Source of the DNA: Nemertoderma westbladi
Taxonomy: Eukaryota; Xenacoelomorpha; Nemertodermatida; Nemertodermatidae
Reading direction: 5' to 3'
NCBI GenBank assembly: GCA_032718475.1
Contig: JAUCBJ010003657.1
Coordinates: 1 to 38,518, forward strand
Length of the DNA: 38,518 nucleotides
Each line of letters opens with the position of its first letter. The first letter of the stretch is position 1. Both the position numbers and the translations under genes were made by a program. The notes under the pieces are model-generated. The model saw nothing but the letters and a program-made list of their open reading frames with translations, searched no databases and was not told the origin of the DNA. This document shows positions 18,911 through 30,900 of the stretch, in pieces.

Positions 18911-20842
18911 CCGGGCGCGGGGTCACGCTTCTACACGGGGTGATGTGTCACGTCTCTACCCGAGCGCGGGGTCACGTCTCTACATGGGCGTGGGGTCACG
19001 CTTCTACACGGGCGCAGGGTTACGCTTCTAGACGGGCACGGGTTGATGTGTCACGTCTCTACCCGGGTGCGGGGTCACGTCTCTACACGGGCGCAGGGTC
19101 ACGCTTCTACACGGGCGCGGGGTCCCGCTTCTACACGGGCACGGGGTGATGTGTCACGTCTCTACCTGGGCGCGGGATCACGTCTCTACACGGGCGCAGG
19201 GTCACGCTTCTACACGGGTTGATGTGTCACGTCTCTACCCGGGCGCGGGGTCATGTCTCTACACGGGCGCAGGGTCAAGCTTCTACACGGGCGCGGGGTC
19301 ACGCTTCTACACAGGCACGGGGTGATGTGTCATGTCTCTACCTGGGCGCGGGGTCACGCTTCTACACGGGCATGGGCTGATGTGTCACGTCTCTACACGG
19401 GCGCGGGGTCACGTCTCTACATGGGCGCAGGGTCACGCTTCTACACGGGTGCGGGGTCACGTCTCTACACAGGCACAGGGTGATGTGTCACGTCTCTACC
19501 TGGGCGCGGGGTGACGTCTCTACACAGGCGCAGGGTCACGTTTCTACACGGGCGTGGGGTCACGCTTCTACACGGGCACGGGGTGATGTGTCACGTCTCT
19601 ACCCAGGCGCGGCGTCACGTCTCTACACAGGCACAGGGTCATGCTTCTACACGGGCGCGGGGTCACGTCTCTACATGGGCGCAGGGTCACGCTTCTACAT
19701 GGGCGCGGGGTCACGCTTCTACACGGGCACTGGTTGATGTGTCACGTCTCTACCCGGGTGCCGGGTCACGTCTCTACACGGGCGCAGGGTCACGCTTCTA
19801 CACGGGCGCGGGGTCACGCTTCTACACGGGCACGGGGTGATGTGTCATTTCTCTACCCGTGCGCCGGGTCATGTCTCTACACGGGCGCAGGGTCATGCTT
19901 CTACACGGGCACGGGGTGGGGTGATGTGTCACATCTCTACCCGGGCACTGGGTCACGCTTCTGCACTGGCACAGGGTGATGTGTCACGCTTCTACACGGG
20001 CGCGGGGTCCCGCTTCTACACGGGCACGGGGTGATGTGTCACGTCTCTACCTGGGCGCGGGATCACGTCTCTACACGGGCGCAGGGTCACGCTTCTACAC
20101 GGGTTGATGTGTCACGTCTCTACCCGGGCGCGGGGTCATGTCTCTACACGGGCGCAGGGTCAAGCTTCTACACGGGCGCGGGGTCACGCTTCTACACAGG
20201 CACGGGGTGATGTGTCATGTCTCTACCTGGGCGCGGGGTCACGCTTCTACACGGGCATGGGCTGATGTGTCACGTCTCTACACGGGCGCGGGGTCACGTC
20301 TCTACATGGGCGCAGGGTCACGCTTCTACACGGGTGCGGGGTCACGTCTCTACACAGGCACAGGGTGATGTGTCACGTCTCTACACGGGCGCAGGGTCAC
20401 GTCTCTACACGGGCGCAGGGTCATGCTTCTACACGGGCGCGGGGTCACGATTCTACACGGGCACAGGGTGATGTGTCACGTCTCTACCCGGGCGCGGGGT
20501 CACGCTTCTACATGGGCACGGGGTGATGTGTCACGTCTCTACCCGGGCGCGGGGTCACGCTTCTACACGGGCACGGGGTGATGTGTCACGTCTCTACCCG
20601 GGCGCGGGGTCACGCTTCTACACGGGCAAGGGGTGATGTGTCACGTCTCTACCCCGGGCGCGGGGTCACCCTTCTACACGGGCACGGGGTGATGTGTCAC
20701 GTCTCTACCCTGGCGCGGGGTCACGCTTCTACACGGGCACAGGGTGATGTGTCACGTCTCTACCCGGGCGCGGGGTCACGCTTCTATATGGGCACGGGGT
20801 GATGTGTCACGTCTCTACCCCGGGCGCGGCATCATGTCTCTA
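18911..20842. repeat. GC-rich minisatellite, 24 bp and 31 bp units
   Basis: About 1.9 kb of units of the form GGGCGCGGGGTCACGYTTCTACAC (24 bp, with a GTCTCTAC variant), interspersed with longer units containing GGGGTGATGTGTCACGTCTCTACCC (31 bp). The 24 bp unit keeps the reading frame (8 codons) while the 31 bp unit shifts it and introduces TGA, which explains the many short histidine/arginine/serine-rich frames. None is a gene. The array is sharply GC-rich in an AT-rich region. Confidence 0.95.
19098..20384. repeat. 885 bp-offset higher-order duplication within the minisatellite
   Basis: 19098-19499 and 19983-20384 (402 bp each) read identically, including the same rare unit variants (GGGGTCCCGCTTC, GGGATCACG, GGGTCAAGC). 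This indicates one recent block duplication, not independent unit turnover. Confidence 0.88.
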
Positions 20843-20998
20843 TCGTCTCGTCATCGTTATACCCGTAATATATAAAATTGTTAAAATAAAAAAAAGTATA
20901 TAATTTACATTTCTGAATAGTAGGCCGCAAACTGTATTTTGACAGCCATCTCTACTGTATATTTTGTAAAAAAAAACTAAGGGAAGCCTCTACAAAAT

Positions 20999-21746
20999 AA
21001 TTAATACGGAAGCCCACAACTGTCAAGGACAAAACATTAATAAAACTTGGACGCAATTAAATAAATTTCATACAAAGCCATAGAAAGCATGCCATTTCAA
21101 AATTCATCAAGGCGTTTTGCCCTGAGGGCATTTTGCCCTGAGGGCATATTGCCCTGAGGGCGTTTTGCCCTGAGGGCGTTTTGCCCTGAGGGCGTTTTGC
21201 CCTGAGGGCGTTTTGCCCTGAGGGCATTTTGCCCTGAGGGCATTTTGCCATGAGGGCATTTTGGCTTGAGGGCATTTTGCCATGAGGGCATTTTGCCCTG
21301 AGCGCTTTTATTAGGAATATTACTGCTCTCATGTACAGTATATGACCATCCTTGCTGCCCATTACTAACTACCAGATTACCGTGGTATGGTAGTGGTTGG
21401 CCTACAGTATAATGTCTGAAACTAATCAGGAGGATATAATTAGGTATTACTTCAGTAGTGGCTTTGATTATAAGGAAATTCTGGATTGGACTGAGGGCAA
21501 AATGCCCTCAGGGCAAAACGCCCTCAGGGCAAAATGCCCTCAGGGCAAAACGCCCTCAGGGCAAAACGCCCTCAGGGCAAAATGCCCTCAGGGCAAAATG
21601 CCCTCTGGTAAAAATGCCCTCAGGGCAAAACGCCCTGATGAATTTTGAAATGGCATGCTTTCTATGGCTTTGTATGAAATTTATTTAATTGCGTCCAAGT
21701 TTTATTAATGTTTTGTCCTTGACAGTTGTGGGCTTCCGTAAATTAA
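20999..21746. mobile_element. Foldback (TU-like) DNA element with internal 16 bp repeats
   Basis: The element is 21005-21740 (736 bp), flanked by AATTAA on both sides (20999-21004 and 21741-21746), a 6 bp target duplication. The ends are inverted: TACGGAAGCCCACAACTGTC on the left and its complement on the right. The inverted arms run ~110 bp to CATTTCAAAATTCATCA and then continue into arrays of a 16 bp unit CCCTGAGGGCATTTTG (left 21118-21303, right 21490-21636, opposite orientation). A ~185 bp unique centre separates the arms. This is the architecture of foldback elements such as Drosophila FB and sea-urchin TU. It has split an older non-LTR RT sequence that resumes at about 21748. Confidence 0.88.
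21412..21492 (+). pseudogene. Transposase N-terminus remnant in the foldback centre
   Basis: Twenty-seven codons from ATG 21412: MSETNQEDIIRYYFSSGFDY, then KEILDW. The pattern I..YF..GF.Y.EIL.. resembles the N-terminal helix-turn-helix-like start of integrase-type (rve) transposase proteins found in many aquatic animals. Beyond it the frame runs straight into the 16 bp repeats, so the gene has been replaced by the repeat array. The 6 bp target duplication would suit IS3EU-type elements, but this assignment is from memory. Confidence 0.45.
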
Positions 21747-21747
21747 A

Positions 21748-22789
21748 GCCATTTTTTCAACAAATTTTATTAGAATTTATGATGGACTGCGGTTATCTAA
21801 GATTATAGCCCAGATACGGGGATTGTTGGCACAGGGTGAATGTCTCAGTCCTTTATTGTTTGTGATTTTCATTTCTGATATTGTTGGTTTTGTTAGAGAA
21901 GCAGTACGGGAAATAGGCGAAGTTGTAATATTGCTGTTTGCTGATGACCTTTTATTTTACGCCCATACTAGAGAGGAAATTCAAGCCGCATTAGACGCCC
22001 TTTGGGATTGGACACAAGCAAAAGGTCTTGAAGTTAATTTGGATAAAACTGCTATTATTAAGTTTCGACGAGGTGGGAAGTTGTGTCTAAACGATAAATT
22101 TTACTTAAATGGAAAACTAGTTAAAATAGTAAATAACTACAAGTATCTTGGAATGATTTTTCAACCGTCCCGATCGTTTACCAAACATTGTGTTGCAGTC
22201 ACTTGTAAATGTTTAAAATCAATCCATTCCATACACGATCCGCACTTATTGTCAGTATCGACAGCTATGCGCTTATTTTCTATTAAGATTGTACCGGTCA
22301 TAACATATGGTTTACGAGTAATATGGCCCCATCTGAAATCCAGTGATATGGAAACTTTAGTAAAATTAAAACAGTCTATCTGAAGAAGACTATCAGTTTC
22401 AAAATTTAGTAAAATTCGCCTAGTCTACGCATTGGCTCAGGAACCTCCGTTGACACTGGAGTTGGTGGACAAGTTAAATCTTCCACTCACAACAGAGTTT
22501 AATATCACACAGTAATATTAATGAAAAACTCGATGACATCCAAAGTGAATTTTGGTCTTTAAGACTACACTCTGATCGAAGTTGGGCGAACTCGAACCAA
22601 AAGTCTCGACAAATTCTCTCACGTTTAGCAATGCACGGATACCATCACCATATTTGCTCGACAGGGCGTTTTCACGAAGCCTCTAGTAGTTGCTGTTGTA
22701 GACTCTGTGGCGAGCCTGCGTCGCAGTACCATCTCATATCTTGTAGAGCGAACTCTAAAAGTTTATATTATTACAGCAATCTTAATTAA
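21748..22789 (+). pseudogene. Non-LTR retrotransposon reverse transcriptase, 3' half, broken
   Basis: The frame is open from the foldback junction. RT motifs in order: YDGLRLSKIIAQIRG, QGECLSPLLF, the catalytic FADDLLFYAHT (Asp-Asp), GLEVNLDKT and NYKYLGMIF. An in-frame TGA at 22381 is followed by a frame that still reads sensibly (KIRLVYALAQEPPLTLELVD) to about 22510. A one-base shift then restores the C-terminus, ending at TAA 22787-22789. That tail has a Cys/His motif, C-x-C-x2-C-x8-H-x4-C (SSCCCRLCGEP...HLISC), common at the C-terminus of non-LTR ORF2 proteins. The 5' part is missing. Confidence 0.85.
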
Positions 22790-22893
22790 TCGTGCGTAAT
22801 CTCTTCGTAATACCATATGCATATGTGAAATTTTGTACATTGTTTTTACTGTACCAATATTTTTGGTTTAATAAATTATATTATAAAAAAAAA
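22790..22893 (+). other. 3' UTR, AATAAA and A tract of the broken non-LTR element
   Basis: Short AT-rich 3' region with AATAAA at about 22870 and a terminal run of nine A (about 22885-22893), which marks the 3' end of the retrotransposed copy. Confidence 0.6.
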
Positions 22894-23587
22894 CTAGCTA
22901 TAGTAGCAAATAATTAATAGCTATCCTGATTATCAAATACAAATTACTAGCTATGTTTCATAAATTATTTCAGAGAAATTTAATTGATGAGAAAAGTATA
23001 ATTTTAATTTTTTTACATTCTAATAACATGTAGGCTACTAGCTCACACACAAAATTGTTAGCTACCGTATTTACAGTCAGAAGGTCAAATATTTATTCTA
23101 TAACAAAAAACCTCATGATAAAACCATTTTCATAGGATAAAAAGGGGTTAAAAACAAGGCGTAGCATCAATGCCTTACATTGCGACACAGACAATTCTCA
23201 GACAATTATTAATAATAATTAAGGGGGGGGGGGGGGGGGGGGGTTCACCATTTTGGTCAAAAATGTGTCGAATTTTTTTTATGGTCTATTATAATGCACC
23301 ATTGAATGGTGTTTCCAAATCTGAAAACCGCTATTTAATAGCTCTTTTAGTTTTAACAATTTCCATTTAGGGATTCCTATTGAAATTACTATTAGTATGT
23401 ATAAGGAAATGTCGATTATCTCAAAATAGTTTTTTATGAAATTGTCAACTTCAAAACCCTACTACTTCTACAATTTTTGAGCAATTTGTCTGAAACTTTC
23501 TGTGGGTGTCTACATAGCCACCTTGTATAAAAGTATCAGACAACTTTTCGAAATTATTTTTTAATAAAATGTAATACTATTTATAAC
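22894..23587. other. AT-rich sequence with a 21-base G run
   Basis: No gene or RNA seen. The only notable object is a pure G tract at 23223-23243. The flanks are AT-rich with short homopolymers. Confidence 0.5.
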
Positions 23588-23870
23588 ACACGGGGTCACG
23601 CTTCTACATGGGCACGGGGTTATGTATCACGTCTCAACCCGGGCGCGGGGTCACGTCTCTACACGTTCGCGGGGTCACGCATCTACATGGGCACAGGGTG
23701 ATCTGTCACGTCTCTACTCGGGTGCGGGGTCACGTCTCTAAACGGGCGCGGGGTCACGTCTCTAAACGGGCGCGGGGTCACGTCTCTACACGGGCACGGG
23801 GTCACGTCTCTTCCCGGGCACGGGGTCACGTCTCTACCCGGGCTTGGGGTAATGTCTCTACATCCTCTTT
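23588..23870. repeat. Second, shorter block of the GC-rich minisatellite
   Basis: Same units as 18911-20842 (GGGCGCGGGGTCACGTCTCTAC and GGGCACGGGGTTATGTATCACG), about 280 bp, more diverged. It abuts repeat R copy 2 within ~15 bp. Confidence 0.92.
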
Positions 23871-23882
23871 GGTCTCATCGTT

Positions 23883-24402
23883 GGTCATCCTCTTTCTTTA
23901 TATAAAAATCTCTGGGAGCGACAAGAAAATAGACCTTGGTCCGATCAAATATATTTTCTTGGTCATTGGAAATAAAAATTTATGTAATTTATCTTTAGTA
24001 CGCAAAAGGTTAAGGAAACATCCAACCCACACTTGATGAGGAGGTACAGCTTCCATTCTTTGTCGCCGCAGACGCCTGTTGGATTTACTGGCGATAGGAA
24101 AGGAGCTCACTCTGACAGCAGAGAGCTTTATGCAATCAATATAGTCTCAAGGGGAATCAAAGGCGGCAAGTATTAAGACCTATTATTAAACAATTATTAG
24201 TAACTAACCTTAGTATAGATACCATTGTATGTTAATTTACCACTTTAAATTACCTTCTTATGATTAACTGTCTCAGACAGACTGCTTGGCGCCTGGCTTC
24301 CGCCAAGTTTTACAACAACGTCATGACCAACTACAGATACGACCCGCCAAGCTGCTGCAAAGCCCCTAAATTTAGTGGGCCAGTTATTTCTCTTACATAG
24401 AT
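23883..24402. repeat. Interspersed repeat R, copy 2 (complete, 520 bp)
   Basis: From GGTCATCCTCTTTC to CTTACATAG. Aligns end to end with 32984-33505, with small indels and scattered substitutions. Key shared blocks: AAGGAAACATCCAACCCACAC, CAGACGCCTGTTGGATTTAC, AATCAAAGGCGGCAAGTATT and CCGCCAAGCTGCTGCAAA. No clear pol III boxes, terminal inverted repeats or ORF, so its class is unknown. Confidence 0.88.
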
Positions 24403-24986
24403 TACTCTGGAGATATGGCTGTCTGTCCGTTTTACTGTCGGTTTGTCCGTCAGTAGGCGTATCTATTATTTCAATCAGCCGATTCTAAGTTTTCAATACT
24501 AAAGCCATGGACATTTTTTAAATGTTGTGGCAGACGTTTATAACATCCCTCTATTTTTCATCACATTTTGGACATTTTGAGATTCTACGCTATCCTATAT
24601 TTAACAGACCGGGGTTTATTAGAAATCCTCCCCTTGAATGATATATGTTAACTCCTCCTTCTTCCTAATATTATGCATTTTATTTGCATTGCATTGTATT
24701 TTGTTTTTATTTTATTGATTTTCCGTTTTCTGATACCGGTACACCACCCTCAGGATGAAAGTGATCCTCTGAAAAATAAATAGGTATAAAAGTAAAGAAA
24801 ATTAGACAGCCCGGGCCGGGGGAGGGGGGGGGGGGGGGGGGTCAAACTATATGCAGCATTTTCATCAGCATGGCTCTGATTACTATGGCCTGTTCACACA
24901 ACATTATTTTTTTTCCAAGTCGGATCCCATTTAAACACTATTATATACATTCATCCCATTCACCACCACCATTAACGCTATTAAAC
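24403..24986. other. No gene; contains an 18-base G run
   Basis: AT-rich non-coding sequence. A GTCTGTCCGTTTTACTGTCGG cluster (about 24420-24460) is a weak local repeat. The G tract is at 24824-24841. Confidence 0.5.
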
Positions 24987-25585
24987 GAGAGAAAGCCGCC
25001 CCAATATTAGATTAAAACAACAACATTTGCATTGGGTAAGAAAGTGGAGGAGAGCCAGGCCCGACTCTCAATTTTTTAGTTTATATTACGCGATCAATTT
25101 TCACTCATCTCGTCATGAACACAACATGTATGTAAACTTTTGATAAATTTGTTGGCTATGCGTTTGCGGCTGTTTGGGCGGAGTGTGGTAGGCCTACACT
25201 TTTCACACTGAAACATTTTGGTTGTGAAATGTTCAGGGCACAGCGATCAGAGATATTTCATATATATTTTATTATGAGAGGAAGAAGAACATACAACGTT
25301 ATTTACTATATTATATGTAACGAAATAATTGTTTTTAGGTTTGGAAGCCTCCCCAAATAGTTGATATACAATTATATTTAAAATTATTTCCATGGTCATG
25401 GTCATTCACCCGTCTTTAGTTAGAAATTTGTTTGCATGAAAGACAGTTTAGTTTAGTTTTTACTGATTTATTATCTCTTATCTGACTGGGGTAATAATAA
25501 AGGATAGGATAAATGGAAGCAAAGTGTGACAGTAACAAATATTTCCCCGTCACCCTAGCATGTCTTAAGTATATGATATATCAAA

Positions 25586-25634
25586 GGGGGAAGTTTGGAT
25601 TCACTGCATAAATGCAGTTCACCAAACTTCCCCC
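25586..25634. other. Strong hairpin in the 3 kb unit
   Basis: GGGGGAAGTTTGG (25586-25598) pairs perfectly with CCAAACTTCCCCC (25622-25634). A second inner inverted pair, ACTGCAT/ATGCAGT, lies inside. In copy 2 (28595-28643) an A-to-G change in the stem still allows a G-U pair. Confidence 0.75.
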
Positions 25635-26485
25635 GAATGCACACTGTAACTTCCCCCTTCCCCCAAATATCCACTGTTGAATTAATTTGAAGCGATATAA
25701 TAAGTACAAAATTGTGCGAGTTTTTAATTGTGTAGTCCATTTGTTATTTGATCTCTATTTATTGTTTAAAGTGCATTTAATATCACACTGGTTTTTTAGA
25801 ATATTACAACCTTATGTTTTATTTATTAACCCAATCGAAGCCTTAATAAGGGCCGCTTATTTGTACGCATATCCCTAATGCGCTCAGTATGAGCCAAACA
25901 ACATATTAATATGAAAATAAAGTATCTGCAAAGAAAAGAACCCAATGCTATATAATTTGACCTTATTAAAAAATTTGCACTTTTGCACACTTATTTGTAC
26001 AAGTGCACTTCAGCAGATCGTAATGGTGGTTCTTATTTAACAAACTTATGTCTATCCTCTACCGATCTACGATGATGTATGATCAAGTGTCAGTCACTAA
26101 AAGTGTAAAAAATCTAATTTAATAAATCGCGACATTTGCGATTTTGGACCATATTCATGGGCATTTTAAGTCACTTTATATACATAAAAAGTTAAACAAA
26201 TGTTACGATTATAGTTAGAAATCACTCCAAACTACATTTTAATCCAAAAAATAACATTCTACGATGAATGGAACTGGAAATAATAGTGTTTGAAATATCG
26301 AAAAAATGTGTACTTTTTAAGTGCAATATGCACTAAGTGCACATGCGTCTTTTCCCAAGTTATATCCTATTTCACACACTACAATCTATCCTCTATCCAA
26401 TGAAAAAAGTTTCAGATCAAACGGCCCAGTAGAACAGAAGTTATTGATGTTTAAAATTAATCACTCGAAAATTTCAAATTCTCTT

Positions 26486-26557
26486 GGTCACGTAGTCTAG
26501 TGGTAATCAATCACGTTAACGATACTTAAGTTCGTGGGTTCGAAACCCAATATGACC
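26486..26557 (+). tRNA. tRNA-like sequence (degenerate, probably tRNA-derived repeat part)
   Basis: 72 nt with an A-box-like TAGTCTAGTGG, a perfect B-box GGTTCGAAACC, a 3-4 bp T stem and ends that pair as an acceptor stem (GGTCACG with TATGACC, one mismatch). The D stem and anticodon stem do not form properly, so it is unlikely to be a functional tRNA. It lies inside the 3 kb tandem unit. Confidence 0.45.
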
Positions 26558-27993
26558 ATTCTTAATTTTTTGCAAAAAAAAATATTTTTAATTTTTGACT
26601 AAATTTCGGTTCTGGTGCTCCAAATTCAATAAAATTGGTATATTCTTTGCCGTAATTTTTTTTTCTATCTTTTGAGAGGGGGTATTTTTGGCCCCAAAAA
26701 AAATAAAAAAAAGGGCCAAAATTACGCGATATTTTTCGACCCTTAAAACTCGTTATTTTAATTATAAATGTTAAGAAAAAAGATAGTGGAGTTAATTTGC
26801 TACATTTTACAGGAACTTTTGGCGCAAAAAGTTAAATTATAATGTAATGGCGATTTATTAAAAAAAAAATTTTTTGTCCCTTTTTTATAAGTAGTATATT
26901 TCACACGATCGTCTGCCGCTTCAGTTATATAATAGCTATGGCGCTGTAACTACCGTTGAAAGATAGATAATTTGACGCTCTATAAGACTGTTTAAATAAG
27001 TCTCCCAGACCTAATGTATTTTTCGAGCTAGACGAGTTCCCGCGAAGCGAGTTTGAAGCGTGAAATTATAATTTGGGCCCTAATTTTTTTAATATCGTTT
27101 GCGCGGCAAAACCAATCGAATATTTGGATTCCCCATATCGATATTAACCGTATAAAATGTACTTTAACCTTCAAGAGTCAAAAATAAAAAAGTTGTTAGT
27201 TATAAACTTTTTATTATTTTCTGGCCCTTTTTGGACCCCTTTGCCTACATATTTTTTGTACCCCCATTCGATAGGAATGTAGCCCCTGTGGTCTTCTACG
27301 CTTTCCGAAAAAGAATTGGCAGATTCCTACCTGCGTTGTCGAATTAAAAATTTTGGAAATAATAATTATGTAAAAAAGATGGAAAAAACGGACAAAGTTA
27401 CGGCCCCTTTTTCCACCCGAAATATTAATAAATATTTTACCCCCATTCGATACGAAGGTAGTACCACTCTTCCCCGTTCCAACCGCGTTAATTTCGTCCC
27501 CGTACGATTAATATTAGACGAGTCAGAGCGGATCCCGCAAAGCCATTTTGTCCGTTTTTTCAACTTTGACGGACAATTTCGGGAAAAAGGCGTGGTAATC
27601 TTTTTTGAAAATAAAAACGAATTCACTAATTAATCCCTTCTATCGTATCCCGGCGTCGGTTAAGCATAAACCTAGGGTTTTTTCGAGCCACTGTAGAGCG
27701 CCTTTCAAAAATTTTTTAAAATTGTCAAAAAAATGACGGTTTTTTGTCCGCCGTGTCCGTCGAGGGGATCGATTTGCTAATGTTAGAGTGGCTAATATCT
27801 TAGAATTCCGAGTCGCTCCCCTGGTGAGAAAATAAAAAAATTTGGTCTGTTCCTTCATCGAAAAGTCCCCCAGAATCCCAAGTTAACCTATATAGTTGGC
27901 GATGGCCTGCGGCTTTAGGAGCGGCCGCGGTATTCACCTACCTCATAGCGGCCGCGGCGGTGTTGCGTCAAATGGAGAAATATTTATCCCACC

Positions 27994-30900
27994 GAGAGAA
28001 AGCCGCCCCAATATTAGATTATTACAACAACATATCCATTGGGTAAGAAAGTGGAGGAGAGCCAGCCCGTCTCTTAATTTTTTAGTTTATATTACGCGAT
28101 CAATTTTCACTCATCTCGTCATGAACCCAACATGTATGTAACCTTTTGTTAAATTTGTTGGCTATGCGTTTGCGGTTGTTTGGGCGTTGTGTGGTAGGCC
28201 TACACTTTTCACACTTAAATGTTTTGGTTGTGAAATGTTACAGGGCATAGCAATCTGAGATATTTCATTTATATTTTATTATGAGAGGAAGAAGAACATA
28301 CAACGTTATTTACTATATATGTAACAAAATAATTGTTTTCGGGTTTAACTTGGAAGCCTCCCCAAATAGTTTATATACAATTATATTTAAAATTATTTCC
28401 ATGGTCATGGTCATTCACCCGTCTTTAGTTAGAAATTTGTTTGCATGAAAGACAGTTTAGTTTAGTTTTTACTGATTTATTATCTCTTATCTGACTGGGG
28501 TAATAATAAAGGATAGGATAAATGGAAGCAAAGTGTGACAGTAACAAATATTTCCCTGACAACCTAGCGTGTCTTAAGTATATGATATCTCAAAGGGGGG
28601 AGTTTGGATTCACTGCATAAATGCAGTTCACCAAACTTCCCCCGAATGCACACTGTAACTTCCCCCTTCTCCCAAATATCCACTGTTGAATTAATTTGAA
28701 GCGATATAATAAGTACAAAATTGTGCGAGTTTTTAATTGTGTGGTCCAATTGTTATTTGATTTCTATTTATTATTTAAAGTGCATTTAATATCACACTGG
28801 TTTTTTAGAATATTACAACCTTATGTTTTATTAATTTACCCAATCGAAGCCTCATAAGGGCCGGTTATTTGTACGCATATCCCCTAATGCGCTCAGTAAG
28901 GTCCAAACAACATATTAATATGAAAATAAAGTATCTTCAAAGAAAAGAACCCAATACTATATAATTTGACCTTATTTAAAAATTTGCACTTTTGCACACT
29001 TATTTGTACAAGTGCACTTTAGCAGATCGTAATCGTGGCTCTTTTATTTAACAAACTTATGTTTATCTTCTACCGATCTACGATTGTATATGATCAAGTG
29101 TCAGTCGCTAAAAGTGTCAAAAATCCAATTTAATAAATCTCGATATTTGCGATTTTGGACCATATTCATGGACATTTTAAGTCACTTTATAGACATAAAA
29201 AGTTAAACAAATGTTACGATTATAGTTAGAAATCATTCCAAACTACATTTAATCCAAAAAGTAACATTCTACGATGAATAGAACTGGAAATAATAGTGTT
29301 TGAAATATCGAAAAAATGTTCCCTATTTAAGTGCATTTTGCACAAAGTGCACATAAGTCTTTTCCCAAGTTGTTTACTATTTCACATACTACAATCTATC
29401 CTCTATCCAATGAAAAAAGTTTCAGATCAAACGGCCCTGTAGAACCGAAGTTATTGATGTTTAAAAATAGTCACTCGAAAATTTCAAATTCACTTGATCA
29501 CATAGTCTAGTGGTTATCAATAACGTTAATGAAACCTAAGTTCGCGGGTTCGAAATCCAATATTGACCATTCTTAATTTTTTGCAAAAAAATTACTTTTA
29601 TTTTTTCACTAAAATCGCTCTAACTTCGGTTCTGGTGGTCCAAATTCAATAAAATTGGTATATTCTTTGCCGTAATTTTTTTCTTAATCTTTTGAGAAGG
29701 GGATATTTTTGGCCCCAAAAAAATTAAAAAAAAGGGCCAAAATAACGCGATATTTTTCGACCCTTAAAATTCGTAATTTTAATTATATATGTTAAGATAA
29801 AAGATAGCGGAGTTAATTTGATACTTTTTACAGGTACTTTTGGCGCAATACGCTAAATTATAATGGAGTAGCGATTTGTTAAAAAAAAAAATTGTTCGTC
29901 CCTTTTTATAAATATTATATTTCACACGATCGTCTGCCGCTCCAGTTTTATAATACCTCCGGCGCTGTAATTAACGCTGTTAGATAGATAATTTAACGCA
30001 ATATAAGTCTGTGTAAACAAATCTCCCGTAAGTTAAGTAGTTTTCGAGCTAGACGATTTCCCGCGAAGCGAGTTTGAAGCGCGAAATTATAATTTTGGCC
30101 CTCATTTTTTTTATATCATCCTTGGAGCAAAACCGATAGCATATTTGAATTCCCCGTATCGATATTGACCGCATAGAATGTACCTTAACCAACTAAAGTT
30201 AAAAATAAAAAAATATTCGATAAAAACTACTTTACAAATTCTGGCCCTTTTTGGCCCCTATTGCCGACATATTTTTTGTACCCCCATTCGATAGGAACGT
30301 AGCCCCAATGGTCTTCTACGAGTTTCATAAAATAATTAGTCGATTCCTACCCGCGTTGTCGAATTAAACATTTCGGAAATAAGTGTTCCAAAAAAGACGG
30401 ACAAAAACGTACAAATTTACGGCCCCTTTTTCCACCCGAAATTTTAATAAATATCTTATCCCCATTCGATACGAAGGTAGTACCACTCTTCCCCTTTCCA
30501 ACCGCGTTACTTTCGTCCCCGTACGATTAATATTAGCCGAGTTATAGCGGATCCTGCAAAGTCATTTTGTCCGTTTTTTCAACTTTGACGGACAATTTCG
30601 GGAAAAAGGCGTGGTAATCTTTTTTGAAAAAAAAAAACGAATTCACTAATTAATCCCTTCTATCGTATCCCGGCGTCGGCTAAGCAATAACCTAGGGTTT
30701 TTTCGAGCCACTGTAGAACGCCTTTCAAAAATTTTTTAAAAAAGTCGAAAAAATGACGGTTTTTTGTCCGCCGTGTCCGTCGAGGGGATAGATTTGCTAA
30801 TGTTAGAGTTGCTAATATCTTAGAATTCCGAGCCGCTCCCCTGGTGCGAAAATAAAAAAAATTGGTCAGTTCCTTCATGGAAAAGTCCCCCAGAATCCCA

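Larger units (their letters stand above)
24987..27993. repeat. 3.0 kb tandem unit, copy 1
   Basis: Begins GAGAGAAAGCCGCCCCAATATTAG and ends AGAAATATTTATCCCACC, immediately followed by copy 2. No ORF is conserved convincingly between the copies: a 61-codon minus frame near 25555-25740 and a 105-codon plus frame at 27316-27633 look incidental, the latter not surviving in copy 2. It contains a tRNA-like segment, a strong hairpin, two GCGGCCGC sites (27921 and 27948), and internal degenerate repeats of GGCCCCTTTTT...CCCCCATTCGATA (about 27224-27475). Confidence 0.9.

Noticed and set aside
18940-20802. Many overlapping His/Arg/Ser-rich frames of 60-112 codons
   Set aside because: They are readings of the 24/31 bp minisatellite in different frames, broken wherever the 31 bp unit occurs.
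18911-20842. CRISPR-like appearance of regularly spaced repeats
   Set aside because: The intervening pieces are also repeats, not unique spacers, and the DNA is eukaryotic.
27316-27633. 105-codon plus-strand frame in the first 3 kb unit
   Set aside because: The corresponding region of the second unit does not keep the frame, and it spans internal repeats.
25555-28749. Paired 61-codon minus frames in both 3 kb units
   Set aside because: Conservation reflects the repeat itself. The frame contains the hairpin and no domain, so coding is not supported.
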